A DNA stretch of 64,000 bases. It comes from Chamaecrista fasciculata (lineage: Eukaryota > Streptophyta > Magnoliopsida > Fabales > Fabaceae). Below are positions 22,333 to 35,695 of the stretch, one piece after another; within the stretch, counting starts at the first letter, position 1, and each line of letters starts with the position of its first letter. The DNA lies in the NCBI GenBank assembly GCA_003254925.1, contig QANZ01023827.1:301449-365448 (forward strand), in the 5' to 3' direction. The notes under the pieces are model-generated. The model did not search any database and was not told where the DNA came from. It saw nothing but the letters and a program-made list of their open reading frames with translations. The position numbers and the translations under genes were made by a program.

Positions 22333-23587
22333 AGTTATTTATTGAAGTAATAGCAATCAGAAAACACAAATTCAAGTCTTTTATTAAAAAAGTCAATACT
22401 TCTTTTGTATTTATGAAAAAATATATATGGATCTCAGCTGGGCGCCTAACTTTTCATGTCCTTTGTCTTTGAGATTTTTTAAGGAAAAAAAGAAATCCTT
22501 TTTTACCATTATCATTCATATTTCGATCATATTCTATTGACTACTTAAGAGTGAAGCCTATGGTGACGGAAAGATACAATACATCCTGCAAAGAGAAATA
22601 TAAATCTATGAATCTGTGCAGTTTATTTTCTTTTAAAATGGTACTTACAAAAGGTCTATAATTCTCCTAGTAAACATAAAACATCCAATCTAGATCTCAA
22701 TAAATGGCTGCTGGAAGAAGACCAAAAATAATAATAAAAAAAAAGCTACCTAAAAATAAAAAGTTATGGAGGCAATCTTTCTCCATTATTTTTTGAACAA
22801 AGGTTGGCGTTTACAGCTTACAAGAAGTCTTGCCTTTTGCAGCACAAAATGGCATCAAATAACACTCCTGCATGGCCTGCATATATGGGAACTTCTCAGA
22901 AAACCACTGATTGCTGCAACAATGGAAGCAACCTACCCTTCATGTCTTCTTCAAAATAAACAAGCAATACACGAGCCGCGGAAAACCTGATACAAATATA
23001 GATTAAGGCAGCACCTCAATAATAAAACTAAGAGTAAGCATATACCTTCATCCTCAAAAGATACATGAGTTGACAGTTTAATCTCTGAAATCTAGATTAC
23101 ACATTTTAGTCTTTAAAAGTTGTAGAATTGATATAGTTTAGTCCCTTATAATCTATTTTATAAGGACTAACTTATAGGGACAAAATGATCAAAATGTATT
23201 GGTTTTATGACTTTCAAGAATTAAATAGTGTAAATTAGACTTTTAGGAATTGAGTTGTCAACTCATGAATCTTTCAGGGACCAAGTTGTATATTTACTCT
23301 AAAACTGAAATCAAGTTGTCTTGAGGGCATTCTGCATCTTTCACCCAGAATCACAGACTTACAAAATTTGTTATTTTTTTCTTCGTGGTATCTGGGTATG
23401 ATATATTGAGCCTAGTTACTTCAGAATAAGCACTTTTTGCGATCAGTGATCAAACTTTAGGTTCTTGCCACTTCTTTGTCAAATGGATCATTGCATAATC
23501 ACCCAAAACTTAAGAAATTGTAGAATTTTGGAATAAAGAGTTGGACGAAACCTCCAAGCATGAAAGAGCGAGGGATGGCTTAGTGGC
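22333..23587. other. Spacer and likely 3' UTR of the first DHHC gene
   Basis: It contains a diverged AGTCC-type repeat at about 23060-23300 ('tttagtctttaaaag', 'tttagtccctta', then 'agggacaaaat' and 'cagggaccaagttg'). The remainder shows no gene. The small ORF 22766-22990 lacks support. Confidence 0.45.
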
Positions 23588-25182
23588 TTAACATGAACTA
23601 TCCGTTTTACTATCATCAAATGGCCCTTTGGCAGATTCTCTAACATCATCTCTCATATGGGAAGTTTGCACAGACCCTTCCGTCACATCTTCAGCCTTGC
23701 TGGTCTTGAAATTTAGCACTGTAGCAGTAGAGGTTCGACAAGAGTCTTTCATCAAATCTTGCTCGGCACTAAAGAATGGATCAAAAGAAGGCTGTCCTTC
23801 ATCTGCAAACCTCAACGCCTCAAAATTATCAAAATCAAAATTTTGCAGAATTTCAGGAAGTGGAAGACTACCATCTTCTGCATTCAAAGAAGATCCCATT
23901 TCAATGTCTGTTTTCTCATTGGAAGTCGTAAATCCTCTTCTCATGGTACTAGAAGTCCCAGTCTCAACCGTCTCAGTATCATAATCCAGCACAAATGATC
24001 GAAAATCATTCTTTGAAGGAGGAATGATGGAGCAAAATGTTTCCCCAATATTTCCCAGCAATCCCTGGTTGTATGGATTCCCTTTCTTATCATATCGGTA
24101 ACGGAAGTTCTCATAAGTTGTCTGTTCAACAACCAAAATTTATTGTATAAGCAGTTTTGAACTAATTAACCAATAGTATAGTAGTTAAAGACAAGTAATC
24201 TGCAAAACATAATGGCCATACAAACAAGTCTCTAAAATATTGTTATTCAGACAAGTGTTACAACTTACAACAGGTTGATTATAACTAAACACGGTATAAA
24301 GCCAAGGAAGCTGAGTCAATAAAGATCAGCACACGATTTTACTAAACCAATTAAATTTTGTCAAACAAGCTTATATTATCAACCATGTAATGAAGAAGCT
24401 ATACTACCACAGCCAAGGTCAACATGATGGAAGCAATAGAAAATGATTACCTGAAGTCCTAATTTGCATGCCCATAAAAGAATTAGAAATTGCTAATAAT
24501 TGCAAAGGAAACATATAAAGAAAAGTGGAAAAGCAGTCACACTCAAATAGCCAAGACATCTTTTAGATTAGGACATCTTCCTATTACCAGTCTCAACTCA
24601 AATTAAATAAGGTTTGAAAAAGAACATTCTGGAACTAAAAAAAAATTAATTCACCTCGCATCAAGAAAAAAAACATTAATACCACGGGCAGCACAGGGGA
24701 AAAAAAATAAAAATCTAAATTATGTGAATGAAATGAACTTTGCATCTAAAATAATTGGAATCTTCAAACTTTGAGAGGTAAGATAGTCACCTGGTTTGTA
24801 CAAATGAGAAAGAAATGGAAGATTGTGAGGCCACCGACAAACCAGACAGCTACAAAACAGTATACTATAAGAAAATCAGATAAATAGTCACTTGCTATTC
24901 TCTTCCCAAATGAGACATCACCCTGGGCAAGATTGATACAAGAAAACACCAGGACATATATGCACAAGATGGTTGATGTTGAAATAAACATGAAGAAGAA
25001 CCGATAGTTTCGCTGCAAAATAATCAGCAACTATAACAGTTAGTTCCTGAAAGAAATGGTTCCAAAAGAAACATTTGGAACCCATAAAATGATAAAACAG
25101 ACCATCCATTTCGCTAACTTTTAAATGAAAAATAATTTCATTTGTCCTAAACTAAAATGAATATAACTGATGGCCCTACTGG

Positions 25183-25216
<34 letters not shown>

Positions 25217-28200
25217 CCAGACCAGTAAATAATGGGCCTGAATATGAGGAGAAAGGGACAGAAGAATACTCTAGTTTCTAGAGGAGGGAAAAAGAAGAAA
25301 TTATTGGAAAAGAGAGGGGATGAAATAACCTCTGACAATACTATGGTGCAAAAGAATGATGAGTTGGCTGTGGGGAATTGGGTGGGGCCACTGGGATATT
25401 TTGTAAGGGGCTCTTAGGCAGAAGGGAGGCTAGGGAAAAAAGTGGGTGGTTCTGAGGAGACAAGCTGATTGAATAGTCAGTTACCACTGTAACCTAGTTC
25501 TACCAACCTTGGTGGAACAGCTTAGTATATATTTATGTCAATAATACAAGCAGACGTTCCATGAATAACCATTATGTAGCCAAGGATCATCTAAGAGGAT
25601 ACATGAAAATTAAGCTCTATTACTCTTTCCCATACTCTCCATAACAAAAAGGTACAAAGAGAGTTACATGCAGCAAGCCTTAGTATGATCATCTTAACCT
25701 CACCAGATGGAAATCCAAATAGAGATAAAACTAAAGTGACTTGCTAAGCCCAAAATTATAGAGAGAATTATGAAAGACGTAGAGCAATTACAAAGGGTTG
25801 GTTTGGCAACTAAAAGGGGAAGGGAGGGGGAGATATTGAAGGGGAATGAAAGGTTAACCTTCCATATGTTCTCCCCTTGTTTGGGTATTGTTGGCTGCTC
25901 TAAAATACTATAATTTGGATTGGGATTTATGAAGGAGAGGAGAATGGGAGATTAAAAATTAATCTCTCATTATCTTCCCCTCCAATTTTTAACTTCCCAA
26001 ACAAGGGAAAGCAATCCCAATCCTCTTCCCCTCTCCCCTCTTCTCCTACTTAATCCCAAATCCAAACATACCCTAAGAGCATTTTACAAGTACTCTCCTA
26101 CTTAATTGTAATATATCTTTGTTTTAGTATTAGGTAAATAACATAACTGCCTATCATTGAACATATAATTGGAGATGTTTTCACTGCAAAACTAACTCCA
26201 GCTTGAGCAATTTATTGGTGGGAATCCAATAGCTAAATGAAAGCAGCCATCATACAGCAGTGGCGTGTACAGGCATTTCTCAGGTTGCATGGAAAATGTC
26301 TGCCAAAAGCAATGTGCTATAAAAAGAGTAACTTATTCAAGTATCTATAAGTGAAATCATCCTGAATTTTGCTTTATGGACGTCCAGGAAACATGAGCCT
26401 AAAATGTGTCAAGGTCGCCACTAAATGGTTTGAAACTAAAGTTCTTTTCAATTGAAGGAACATGGAGATTCCAATAGCTAATAACAGATCAAGGGTAGAA
26501 CTAACTCATTTCCAGATCAACCAACAACAAAAAGTTACTTTATGATGTATTCGACAAGAGGTCCTGGTATGCCCTAGAAAAATTACATGACTTTTAAGCA
26601 ATATGCCTTTTAATTTACAGTAATCATCCCATAACCTCAAAACGCATTTTTATGATTCTTAAACTGGTTTACAACTAGCATACAATTGTGATTCATTTTT
26701 TTTTCATAAAATACAATAGAACATTTTCTCTATGCTTTTAAAAGTGCAACAAGGTGAACTTACTATTCCAATACACTGGCCAACCCAGGGACAGTGATGA
26801 TCAAATCTCTGGACACAATTGTTGCAGATGGAACAATGAGAAGAACGAGGAGGCCGATAAAGCAAACATGTATCACAGAACTTCACTCTTACTTTTTTAC
26901 CATTAACAACTACATCTCTAGTTCGAGGTAGTTTCAAATGAGGGGTTGATCCATTAATCCACTCCATGGAAGGTGTAGGTATATCAAACTCTTCATCGAA
27001 TTCAGGTGGCTTTGAATTCCTAGGGACAATTCCAGGATCTCTCCCAGAAGTCAAGAAGAGGAATATCAAGTCCTGCACAAGAGTCGTCATCAGCTTCTAC
27101 TTTCAATGTAAGAAAAGAGGCCTCGTCATTAGCTCTAAGAAATGTTAATAATAAACTAATACGACAAGGAAAATTATATATTTTTGTATTTACAGGGTCT
27201 GATGGAAAGTAACCATTTTCTTTGGAGGAATGGGGGGAACTCATTTTCTTTACTAATAGTAAAAATGATACATACTACTAAGCCAATTCTCTGTATGAAA
27301 TTTCTTGAGGTAATAGTACCTTAAATATTACTAGCTTATTAACCAATAACCCCATGATATAGTTAAAAATAGTGCTAATTGAGCTTTCAACCCCAATTTA
27401 CCAAATAAATAAATAAATAAATAAAATGAAAGAAACGAAAGAAAAATAAAGATAATACATAGGAAAAAAAAGATACGAGAATGCAAGGGCAGTCATCAAT
27501 AAAATAGTAAAGGTATTCCTGTAAAGTGTAAAGAAAGGCATACAAGTTACGAATTGTACTTACCAAAACAGTAAGAATCAAGCCTGCAGTTGCTACTATC
27601 AACCAGAAATCAGAACCCTCCTTATCTTTGCTTTTAAGATATATCTTTACACAAAATGCAATTGCAGGTCCAACAATTAAGGAAATGGTGAGAAATATAG
27701 AACCTGCATCAGGACCAAAGACAAGTCTCCCACCACAGAAAAATCTCTGGAAAAAAAACAAGATGGCAGAAGCTGAATCAGTCAAACGTAGAAAACTTTT
27801 AATTGCCTCTGGATGTCCAATCACACGCCAATAATCAATATTGCTTGTTTTCAATCCAACATAAGTATGTTAGTGCTCTCAGTCTCAAATGGCAGATACT
27901 TACAAGTTACAGGCTTAAATCAACCATGCCAATGACAATTTTAGCCATGGAAATGATACCCAAATGGCTTCATAATATAAAAGCATGGTGATTTGCAATG
28001 CAGATTTGTAAATTTCACTTCAGGCTGGTGGACATAACATAAAAAATAAAAAGATTAACCAGCTCTCTGCACGAGATCATATACTAGAGAGTTTGAATTC
28101 ACTTTTCTGAAAATCAAATGCAGAAAAGTTAACAAGGCGAAGAATAGCAAAGGAAAGAAAACATAAATTAAGGGAAACAACTCAAAGTCACAAACAAACC

Positions 28201-28834
28201 GCTTCCATGGAAGCTGACAGACAAAATAAATTGAAACTACTCTTACTGACATGAAACTGATGTCCAGAATTTAAAATAGATCCAAATATATGTTAAACTT
28301 AATTATTAGTCCTGCATTATAGTTGCATAATCACTGATCTCTCTGAATATCCCCCATATAATTGTTTCCTAGGCATGGGAACCTTAATACTCCTCCCAAG
28401 CTTTCTGGTAGAGTTCTCTAATCCAGTTGGCAAATTTAGTAATTCCAATTTACAAGAACATGTCGATTAAGCTTTATCAAAGTAAAAGGAATTATAAATG
28501 CAACCAAAGTTCATGTCAGAAGCTTATGAAACGCGCACTCCCTTCCCCTGACAGCAAAAATTAGAGAAACCCATGAAAATTAACCCAAGATTTACGGTTT
28601 TTAAGAAGATGGAATTAAAACAGGGACAGGTGATAATGAGTTCAAAATGAGCTTAAATAGCGATCAAACATGTTCCACATTATAAGCAAAACCCAGCTAC
28701 GAGAAACAAAGAAAAAGCTTAGGAGGCCTCACATTACTACCCCTCCAGACTTGATAGAGCCTCCTTGGTCTCAAATTCTGGGAAATACTGCCAGGTAGAG
28801 AAGACCCAATTTCCGAATCCGTATTCCCAACCAT
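23588..28834 (-). CDS. DHHC-type protein S-acyltransferase, copy A
   Basis: This is a palmitoyltransferase that adds palmitate to cysteines of membrane-associated proteins. Related plant enzymes sit on plasma membrane or endomembranes. Five exons (28733-28834, 27564-27746, 26764-27072, 24791-25012, 23588-24121), GT-AG, all phase 0, give 449 residues. In order: [11 protein letters not shown] and [12 protein letters not shown] (plant class motif), two hydrophobic helices (about 45-65 and 75-98), DPG (107-109), the cysteine-rich domain starting [15 protein letters not shown] (161) with catalytic DHHC (186-189), two more helices (about 204-224 and 246-268), and TTYE (TTxE, 273-276). The acidic C-terminal tail is of low conservation. 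Intron lengths reach 1.75 kb and contain a foldback MITE. It belongs to the Arabidopsis PAT5-PAT9-like group. The exact orthologue is not resolved. The upstream in-frame triplet near 28903 is TTG, so the ATG at 28834 is the start. Confidence 0.95.
25150..25600. repeat. Insertion-like, GC-richer segment in DHHC-A intron 3
   Basis: This segment has a GA microsatellite followed by about 350 bases with clearly higher G content than the flanking intron, ending in 'tatatttatgtcaataatacaag'. It looks like a retroelement-derived insertion, but I find neither coding homology nor target duplications. Confidence 0.3.
25185..25215. repeat. (GA)n microsatellite
   Basis: About 14 uninterrupted GA units inside the intron. 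Confidence 0.95.
25795..26073. mobile_element. Foldback MITE in DHHC-A intron 3
   Basis: The ends GGGTTGGTTTGG and CCAAACATACCC form an imperfect terminal inverted repeat. Inside, 'ctccccttgtttggg' pairs with 'cccaaacaaggg', and GAGATTAAAAATTAATCTC is a central palindrome, so the whole 279 bases fold into a hairpin. Flanking triplets are AAA and TAA, two of three matching, so the superfamily (Harbinger-like suspected) is uncertain. Confidence 0.65.
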
Positions 28835-29339
28835 GGCAGCACCCTCCGGTATCGAAGATTCAGAATCGGTCTTGTCTCCTAAAAAATTCCATACCCAAAT
28901 CAAATTCTAAATCGAGAAATTCAAACTCCTCTAGGGTTTCCGCGAATCTGACTCCTTTCCTGGATCGACAGTGAAGATGACAATGCAGATGAGAGAAAGG
29001 GAGGGAGGGAAAGAGAGAAAAAAGACGAAGTTCTTGGATCAAAAATCGATTGAGAAAGAGCTCAGAAAAATTGGTCACTCAAATCAAACACAAGCAGATC
29101 ATTCCAAAAGCAAGGAAGAGAATGTTCGTGTCCCTTTTCTCTCTCTCTCTCTCCCTTCCGAGCTTAATCTCTTTTTCTCTATCCCTTTAATCCCAACTGC
29201 TGCCACCTTTGGGGACGTTCCAATTCCTCGCGGCTTTTTCGCGCGTTATTTTTCTTGTTCGTTAAGCTATTTGTTATGCAATTTGTTTCGTTTACAGACT
29301 AAATTAAAAACAAACACATTTTAATCCAACTTCATCATC
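28835..29339. promoter_or_regulatory. Upstream region and 5' UTR of DHHC copy A
   Basis: The stretch is CT-rich on the plus strand (GA-rich on the other), with a TCTCTCTCTCTC tract near 29140. The 5' UTR of the gene should lie within about 28835-29080. No TATA box was fixed. Confidence 0.4.
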
Positions 29340-29715
29340 ATTATTCTGAAGCAAAAACACTAATTTGGTCCCCAAACTTTATATTAACTGTCAATTTTGA
29401 CCCTAATATTTTTTTACTTTCAATTTTGTCCCAAATGTTTTACATTTTAATCAATTTTATCCTTTGATTAACTTATTTTAATAAATTAATGATAGTCTGC
29501 ATCCTGTTTTTCAATTTGAGTTTGGATCTGAATTTCTTTTTCTATCAATTTTACATTATATAACCATGTAAATTTTGTCGATAATATATGGCTAAAGTAA
29601 GAGAAAATGATAAAATTGACCAAAATATAAAAGATTAGAGACGAAATTGACAATAAAAAAAGATTGAGAATGAAAGTGACCGTTGATGTAAAGTTTGGAG
29701 ACAAAATTAACACTT
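29340..29715. repeat. Foldback element, family 1, copy 1
   Basis: The left arm reads 'actaatttggtccccaaactt' then 'actgtcaattttga', and later 'caattttgtcccaaatgtttta'. The right arm mirrors these with 'gacgaaattgacaat' and 'gtaaagtttggagacaaaatt'. The centre has 'attaatgatagtctgcatcctg' and 'tctatcaattttacattatat', both also found in the copy at 44765-45170. Confidence 0.75.
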
Positions 29716-30229
29716 TATTATTATTAGGTTAGAAATTAGAATACTCAAAATCTATCTGACAATTCTTTCGTCACTTTTTAAAATTTTAATTTTTTTATAA
29801 TTATTCAAGTTTAAAAGATTTTAGTACATTTGTTATTATTATTAATTTATTATTTTGTTTCTCGTTCAGTCTTTCTTATTGTTTTCATTCTGTTGGATAA
29901 GTTGATATGAAGTTATCCAATTTGTTAAATTAAAGCAAATGCTGATGTGACTTTTATGTAATAAAAACTATAAAAGTTATGCTTACTATGGAGATTGTGC
30001 TTTCCTAGCTAGCATATTTAGCCACCTCATTAATGAAATTTTAATGGTCATGAAAGCATGGTGTTAGGTTAGAATTCTGTTAAATTTACATTAGTGATTA
30101 GTAACAAAAGAGAAAATAAATTTGTTAGGGAAAATTATTACCAAAAATAAGTGTCAAAAGAGTGTAGGATCAATTGTTAAAGGAAAAAAAAAATAGAAGC
30201 TTTGATTTTTTTTGGTTAATGAAAAGTTT
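29716..30229. other. AT-rich spacer
   Basis: Nothing recognised. Confidence 0.4.
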
Positions 30230-30400
30230 AGATGAGTTGGCCCTGAGGGCTCACTAAAATCAGGGTATGCCTTCGGGCTCTAAGAGATCTTACATAGGTA
30301 TTTACAAATTGTTTATCAACAAAGTCCTCGCATCAACAGTGGAAATCGAATTCGCATTTTGTGAATTATGAACCGACTCCTTGACCAACTTTTGTTGACA
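30230..30400. repeat. Dispersed repeat of unknown class
   Basis: The phrase 'gatgagttggccctgagggctcactaaa' and the following 'tacataggtatttacaaat' recur in decayed form at about 56080-56170 ('agttgagctggaaggctcatcaaagcc' and 'gataagtacttacaaat'). There are no promoter boxes that would make it a SINE. Confidence 0.45.
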
Positions 30401-30487
30401 CTTTAATTTATTTTTTTATATTTAAAAAAGAGGCTGATAATTCAAGGTAAGTCCTCATTAATGGCAATGTCTAATTAAAGCAATGTA

Positions 30488-30842
30488 GAAAAAACCGGAC
30501 CGGACCGGCCGGTTCCACCAGTGAACCGGACACCAGTCCGGTCCGAAAAAAATAAAATACCGGCTTGCAGTTCGAACCGGCCGGTTAAACCGGAAACCGG
30601 TTGACCCGGAAATATTTAAAAAAATTAAAAAAAAAAAAATTAAATATTTGACACTTATTATATGTGATGGACATATGATTATGTTTAACTTTTTACTTTA
30701 AATTTAAATTATTGTAATATATCAATATGTATTTAATGAATATGTATATTTAAAAATGTATTTTTTAAGTAAACTGGCTCAACCGGTTGAACCAGTGACC
30801 CGAACCTTTCACCAGGTCAATGACCGGTCCGTTATTTTGCAC
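30488..30842. mobile_element. hAT-like element with CCGGACCGG boxes, ends unclear
   Basis: The left zone is packed with ACCGGACCGG, CCGGCCGGTT and AACCGGTT boxes. The right zone has CAACCGGTTGAACC and GACCGGTCC. The centre is AT-rich. It resembles the element at 17019-17485 in design but lacks recognisable termini. Confidence 0.5.
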
Positions 30843-30875
30843 TATAAATTAAAGGACGGAGTATATAATGGACGC

Positions 30876-30897
30876 ATGTATATATATATATATATAC
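30876..30897. repeat. (TA)n microsatellite
   Basis: An uninterrupted TA run followed by a few CA units. Confidence 0.9.
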
Positions 30898-32147
30898 ACA
30901 CATAAGCCAAGCATATATCTTTGTTGTTTTGGAATTTGGACAAATGGATGCCTCTTTTATTGTTAATGAGGAAGGTAAAATAAACTAAAAATTCAATTTT
31001 TGAAAAATTGAAATACATAGTTTAATTCTTAAAATATTAAAATAATAAATTTATTAGTAATTTCCATAAATTAAATACTGTTTAAATTTTTTCAAGAATT
31101 AAAGAATATACCATTTTAATATTTCAGGGATCGAATTGTCAACTCAATAATCTTTCAAAAACTGAATTATTTGTTTTCTCGAGGTATGCACAAAATGTAA
31201 TTGTTTAAACGATTAAATAAAATTTTATTTTAATCACATTTTTTTTAATTTAATATCTATTAAATTATCTCTCTCAATATAATCCCTTAAAATATATTTG
31301 TTATTATTGTTGGTCCCTCGGTCTCTCCCATTCATTTGGCTCTGCAATTCTTTGCTGTTTATGGCTTCATTTATAAGGTTAACCAGCTAGCATTGCTTTA
31401 CATCATTATATGTGTAGATGATTCATGTCAAAGGGGAAGAGAGACAGAGAGAAGGTAATAAGACTGATTTGAGAGAGAAGCATACAAGAATATGGCATCT
31501 ATACACATAAGAATACATATTTACAAATCTACACTACTTACTGCATACCAAGCATAGAAAGAGATGAAGATACAACAAAAAGAAATCACATCATCCATCA
31601 AACAGAAGATAATGTGTTGGATGAGCAAATTTCTAATAACTTTTCTAGCCATTCTTTTTTTCATTTTTCCTGATTTGAGTACCTAAAAACACAGACATTG
31701 CAAGGTAATCCTACATGTGGAACCTCAGAATGGTAACTACCACTGTGGGCTTATGGACACCAGAGCTTCAAATTTCAACATCAAACACTGCAATCCCTTT
31801 TCTCATCTCTTGTACATAAAGATCACTAGCTTTAGGCAGTTTTCTCGTCAGTGTCAGAATGTCAGGTCAAAGAATCTCTCGCAGAAAGAGCAACACCATT
31901 GAAGCATTGTTTGATCCTTTCTTTCTTGGAAGGATAGAAGAAGAGTATCACTTTCTGAATTATAAAAGCCTTTGACAGATATTGCATTCATTTCGCTTTC
32001 TTTTAACTCACTGATCACTCTCGGCAAACACAGCATAACTACAAACTATTGTCAACTCTTTAGGACGTACACTATGGATAAGTAAGGTTTCCATTAAGCC
32101 CCACGAAGTGTTATATGTACACAGAGACTAAAGCAAACATCAAAATG
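30898..32147. other. Spacer and 3' region of DHHC copy B
   Basis: It is AT-rich with no recognisable gene up to about 31480. From there to 32147 the composition is more even and may include the 3' UTR of the second DHHC gene. The ORFs at 31717 and 31854 lack family resemblance. Confidence 0.4.
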
Positions 32148-34865
32148 CTATTGCTTCTCCTTATCTTGAGTTGCATAAGCTTCCAATGTTGATTTCAATT
32201 TTGAATATTTCAGGTGTTTATCACTAGAAGTGAAAACATCAAATGCAACTTCTTTTTCTGCTGCCATCTTCTTCAGAGAATATTCAATGCCATTGTAATC
32301 CAAATCATTTAACATTACGGGCATTCGCATGCTACCATCCTTGCCAAATGTTCCTCCCATTTCTTTATCAAACTTTTGTCCAGAGCTTATAAAGCCTCTT
32401 TCAAGATCTGAAGGAACAATTGCAGAGTGTTCTTCCTCAACAACCCACTCTCTGAAATTGACCAATGAAGATGGGATCTTAGAGCAAGAAAGTTCACTGA
32501 AGTTCGCCATCATTCCCTTGGTAAATGGGTTTTCCTTCTTCTCATAGCGGTAACGGAAATTCTCATAAGTTGTCTATGAAAAAAAGCACAATCAAACGTG
32601 AGTGTCTATACTATAAGATGAAACTGTAGCTTATGGAAAAAAATAATTGTATTGAGAGGAGTGATAGAGTACCTGGTTTGTAGAAATCAAGTAAAGATGG
32701 AAAACTGTTAGCCCACCCACAAACCAGACGATTATGAAGCAATATACAATGAGAATAACTGATGTAACATCTCGTGACATGTTGAACCACAAGCTGCCTT
32801 TTTGCTGAAGAAGATTAGCCCAAGAAAATGAAAACACATATATACACAACAAGGTTGATGATGAAATGAACATTATGAAGAATGGATAGTTACGCTGCAA
32901 GAACAAGCACAAGAAAGAGTTGTTAACTGCTAAGTTTTGCTAAAGGGAGTAGTCTATTGGAGAATGAAAGATAATAGACACCTTAAACAGAAAGGGACAA
33001 ATTAGATAATAGAAGTAAATATCTCAGGGACCAACCTTTACCTGAGGGCAAGGCAACTTCTGATCCCATAAGTTTGATTTCTAAGAGTTGGAAGGAGGCG
33101 GTTTCAGATAACTTACCAATCCAATGCATTGACCAACCCATGGGCAATGGTGATCAAACTTCTGGACACAGTTGTTGCAGACTGAGCAATGTGAAGCACG
33201 CGGTGGACGAAAGAGCAAGCAAGTCTCACAGAACTTAACTTTTACTGTATGGCCATTGATCTTTACATCCTTCACTTTAGGTAATTTCACACTCACATTT
33301 CTGTTGTTTACCCACTCTGAATTTGCATTTGTGTCAACTCCCTCGTCCTCTTCAGGTTGCGTTCTCCTGGGGATAATTCCTGGATCTCTACCAGATGTCA
33401 AGAAGAGAAAAGTAAAGGCCTGGATGCATCAATCATCAACAAGTCAGATTTAAATAACGTGGACAAGCCAATTCACTCACTACTGCTAAGGAAACTTTAC
33501 AAACCAAAATTGTGAGGGTCGCTCCACCAGAAAGTACAGGATAGGAGAAGAGAGGATTGTTCCCTTTTATTGTAAAAAGCATTTTCACGCAGAATGTTAT
33601 TGCAGGACATCCAATCAGGAATGATGTCAAATAAAGAGATGATGCGTCGTGACCCAAAACTACTCTACCACCAAACAGAAATTTCTGACATGATATAAAG
33701 AAGCTTCATAAGAAATTATTCTTTAGGATAGCTTATCTGTTTTCTTAATAATAATAAATTCTGTAAAGTAGATTCTATAATAACAATTCAATCATTTATC
33801 CTTCAGAAGTAGCTTGTTATCTCATTATCAAATGACCATTCTAAAGATAAAGCCAAAAAAAAATAAATAAACAAATAAACCAAGAAGTTTGGAAGGATGA
33901 CAAAAACAAGGATAGTACTTTCACTAGTTTGGATTGAAAAATTAGTGTATGGTCAGTTAACGACTTTATTTTTCCCTACGTCAGTGCAAAGCTCTCAGTA
34001 TCAAATTTTCTTCTACTTTGTTCAGGAACACTAGACTACTAATAAAAGCATCATCGGCCAGTAGCCCAGTATTATTCCTGACCAAGCAAGTATTATTGAA
34101 ATGGTGCTTAGAACACTAAAACTGACAGATATTGGTTGTCTCACATGACTAACATCAGTTTTTCTGAATATTTTGTACTCCCTTTCCCAAAGTCCTAAAT
34201 TATATAACGAGCCACAGTAAGAATTTTCAATTTTATTATACAAAAGAATTCCCATAGGTATAGTTCATTGAGATTCTTATCGTTAATACAGAGAAAATCT
34301 CCAACCTAGTAGCATCTTATATGCTGAAAATGTTTTTTTTCCTGCTTAATGTTACATCAAAATATCAAATGCCTTAAAGAATTGAAGTCAGCTTTAGAAG
34401 TCCAACTTTCTTCTGTCCTGCTACTATCACATACACCAAAACATAACCTAATACCATTTAAGTCTTAAGTAGTTATTTAATATCATGTAACCTCAACTCC
34501 TACCGCACCTTCCACTCTATAGCAAATCTAGTTTAGCACAATTCTATCCTCGATTGTTGAACAAACAAAGGGTAACAAATATTTCTATCTGCATTTTTCA
34601 AAGCACATATCAAATATAACGTAGCATCAATATCCTTCACAAATCTCATCAAAAGGGTAACAACCTGTTATTTGATTGGTCCTGTTTTCTTCAGAATAAA
34701 CATTTTACAACTTCGAAGAAAGAAATAAGGCAAAGGAATACCAAAAAGGGCGAAAGACATAATGAAAGGAAATGCTAGAGAGAGAGAGAGAAATACATTG
34801 TTTCCCTTCCAAGATTGGTAAAGCCTTATTCGATTGGTTTTGTTAGGTTCCACAGAGACGGCCAT
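32148..34865 (-). CDS. DHHC-type protein S-acyltransferase, copy B
   Basis: This is a tandem paralogue of the gene at 23588-28834 with the same function class. Five exons (34797-34865, 33505-33684, 33117-33419, 32673-32894, 32148-32573), GT-AG and phase 0, give 399 residues. Exon 4 is 222 bases in both genes. The order of motifs is the same: [56 protein letters not shown] and DHHC (172-175) within [14 protein letters not shown], then [21 protein letters not shown], a second hydrophobic pair ending in [17 protein letters not shown], and TTYE (259-262). The catalytic set is intact, so it is probably active. The N-terminus and the C-terminal tail (141 against 177 residues in the last exon) are the diverged parts, which suggests changed substrate choice or targeting. 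Confidence 0.95.
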
Positions 34866-35206
34866 GGAATTATTATAATGGATGATGCTGATGATCGATC
34901 AAAAATGGGTGTTGCTTCTGGAAATTGGAATGATCTCCTTTATTCGCCGAAAAACCCTATGGGTAAGCGAATGAAATGAGATCAATTGGCAGTGCTTGGG
35001 AGATTTTCCCTTCTTACATCACATTCCTAATTCCTAAAAATCATAATCCTATCTTCTCTATCTTCTCTCTTCATCCTCTCCAACAAACCACCACTCCTGT
35101 AACTATCTTAAAATTCCACCGGCCATTTCGCGGGCACAACTATTTTTGAAAAATCTCATTACAACAAAAAATTATCCTTATGAATATGTACATATAAAAA
35201 TTAGAT
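34866..35206. promoter_or_regulatory. Upstream region and 5' UTR of DHHC copy B
   Basis: The stretch from the ATG to about 35120 is pyrimidine-rich on the plus strand and less AT-rich than its surroundings, as expected for 5' UTR and promoter. No motif was firmly identified. Confidence 0.4.
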
Positions 35207-35695
35207 CAAAACCTCATTTTGGTCCTCAAACTATGAAGTCAATTTCATTTTGATCCTAAAACTATCTTTTGTTCCTTTTAGTCCTAAAATGAGATCTCCT
35301 CTAATATATGTCAATGTCATTATTTCTAATATGTGCATTTGAAATTAATCATTTTTCTTTTATATGTGTCATAATAAGCAAATTGAAAAAGAGAAAAAAA
35401 AATTCATTCTTAATTAAAAATTGAAAACAAATTTATAATTGATTTTTCTTTCAAATAGTAAATTTTTCCTTCTCTCTTTGTCAACTCACTCATTTATGAC
35501 ATATATATGAGAAAGAAATTGTTCATCCCAACTATTCAAGTTAAAAACAATGACAAAAACTAAAGTAGATCACACTTTGGAATCAAAATAGAACAAATGT
35601 GAAAGTTTGAAAACCGAAACTAAACGAAAAATAAATTTAGGACCAAATTGAAACTAACCCTATTATTTAAGGATTGAAATGAATATTTGACCCAA
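35207..35695. repeat. Foldback-like repeat with GGTCC motifs
   Basis: The left side has TTTTGGTCCTCAAACTATGAAG and 'ttttagtcctaaaatga'. The right side has the complementary 'gaaaccgaaactaaacg' and 'taggaccaaattgaaac'. The arms are diverged. Confidence 0.5.

Noticed and set aside
23628-23984. 118-codon plus-strand open frame
   Set aside because: It lies antisense to the last exon of DHHC copy A and has no family resemblance.
30195-30230. T run plus GGTTAATGA, similar to the insert at 58049
   Set aside because: The flanks AGAAGCTTTGA and AAAGTTTAGA do not form a clear direct repeat.
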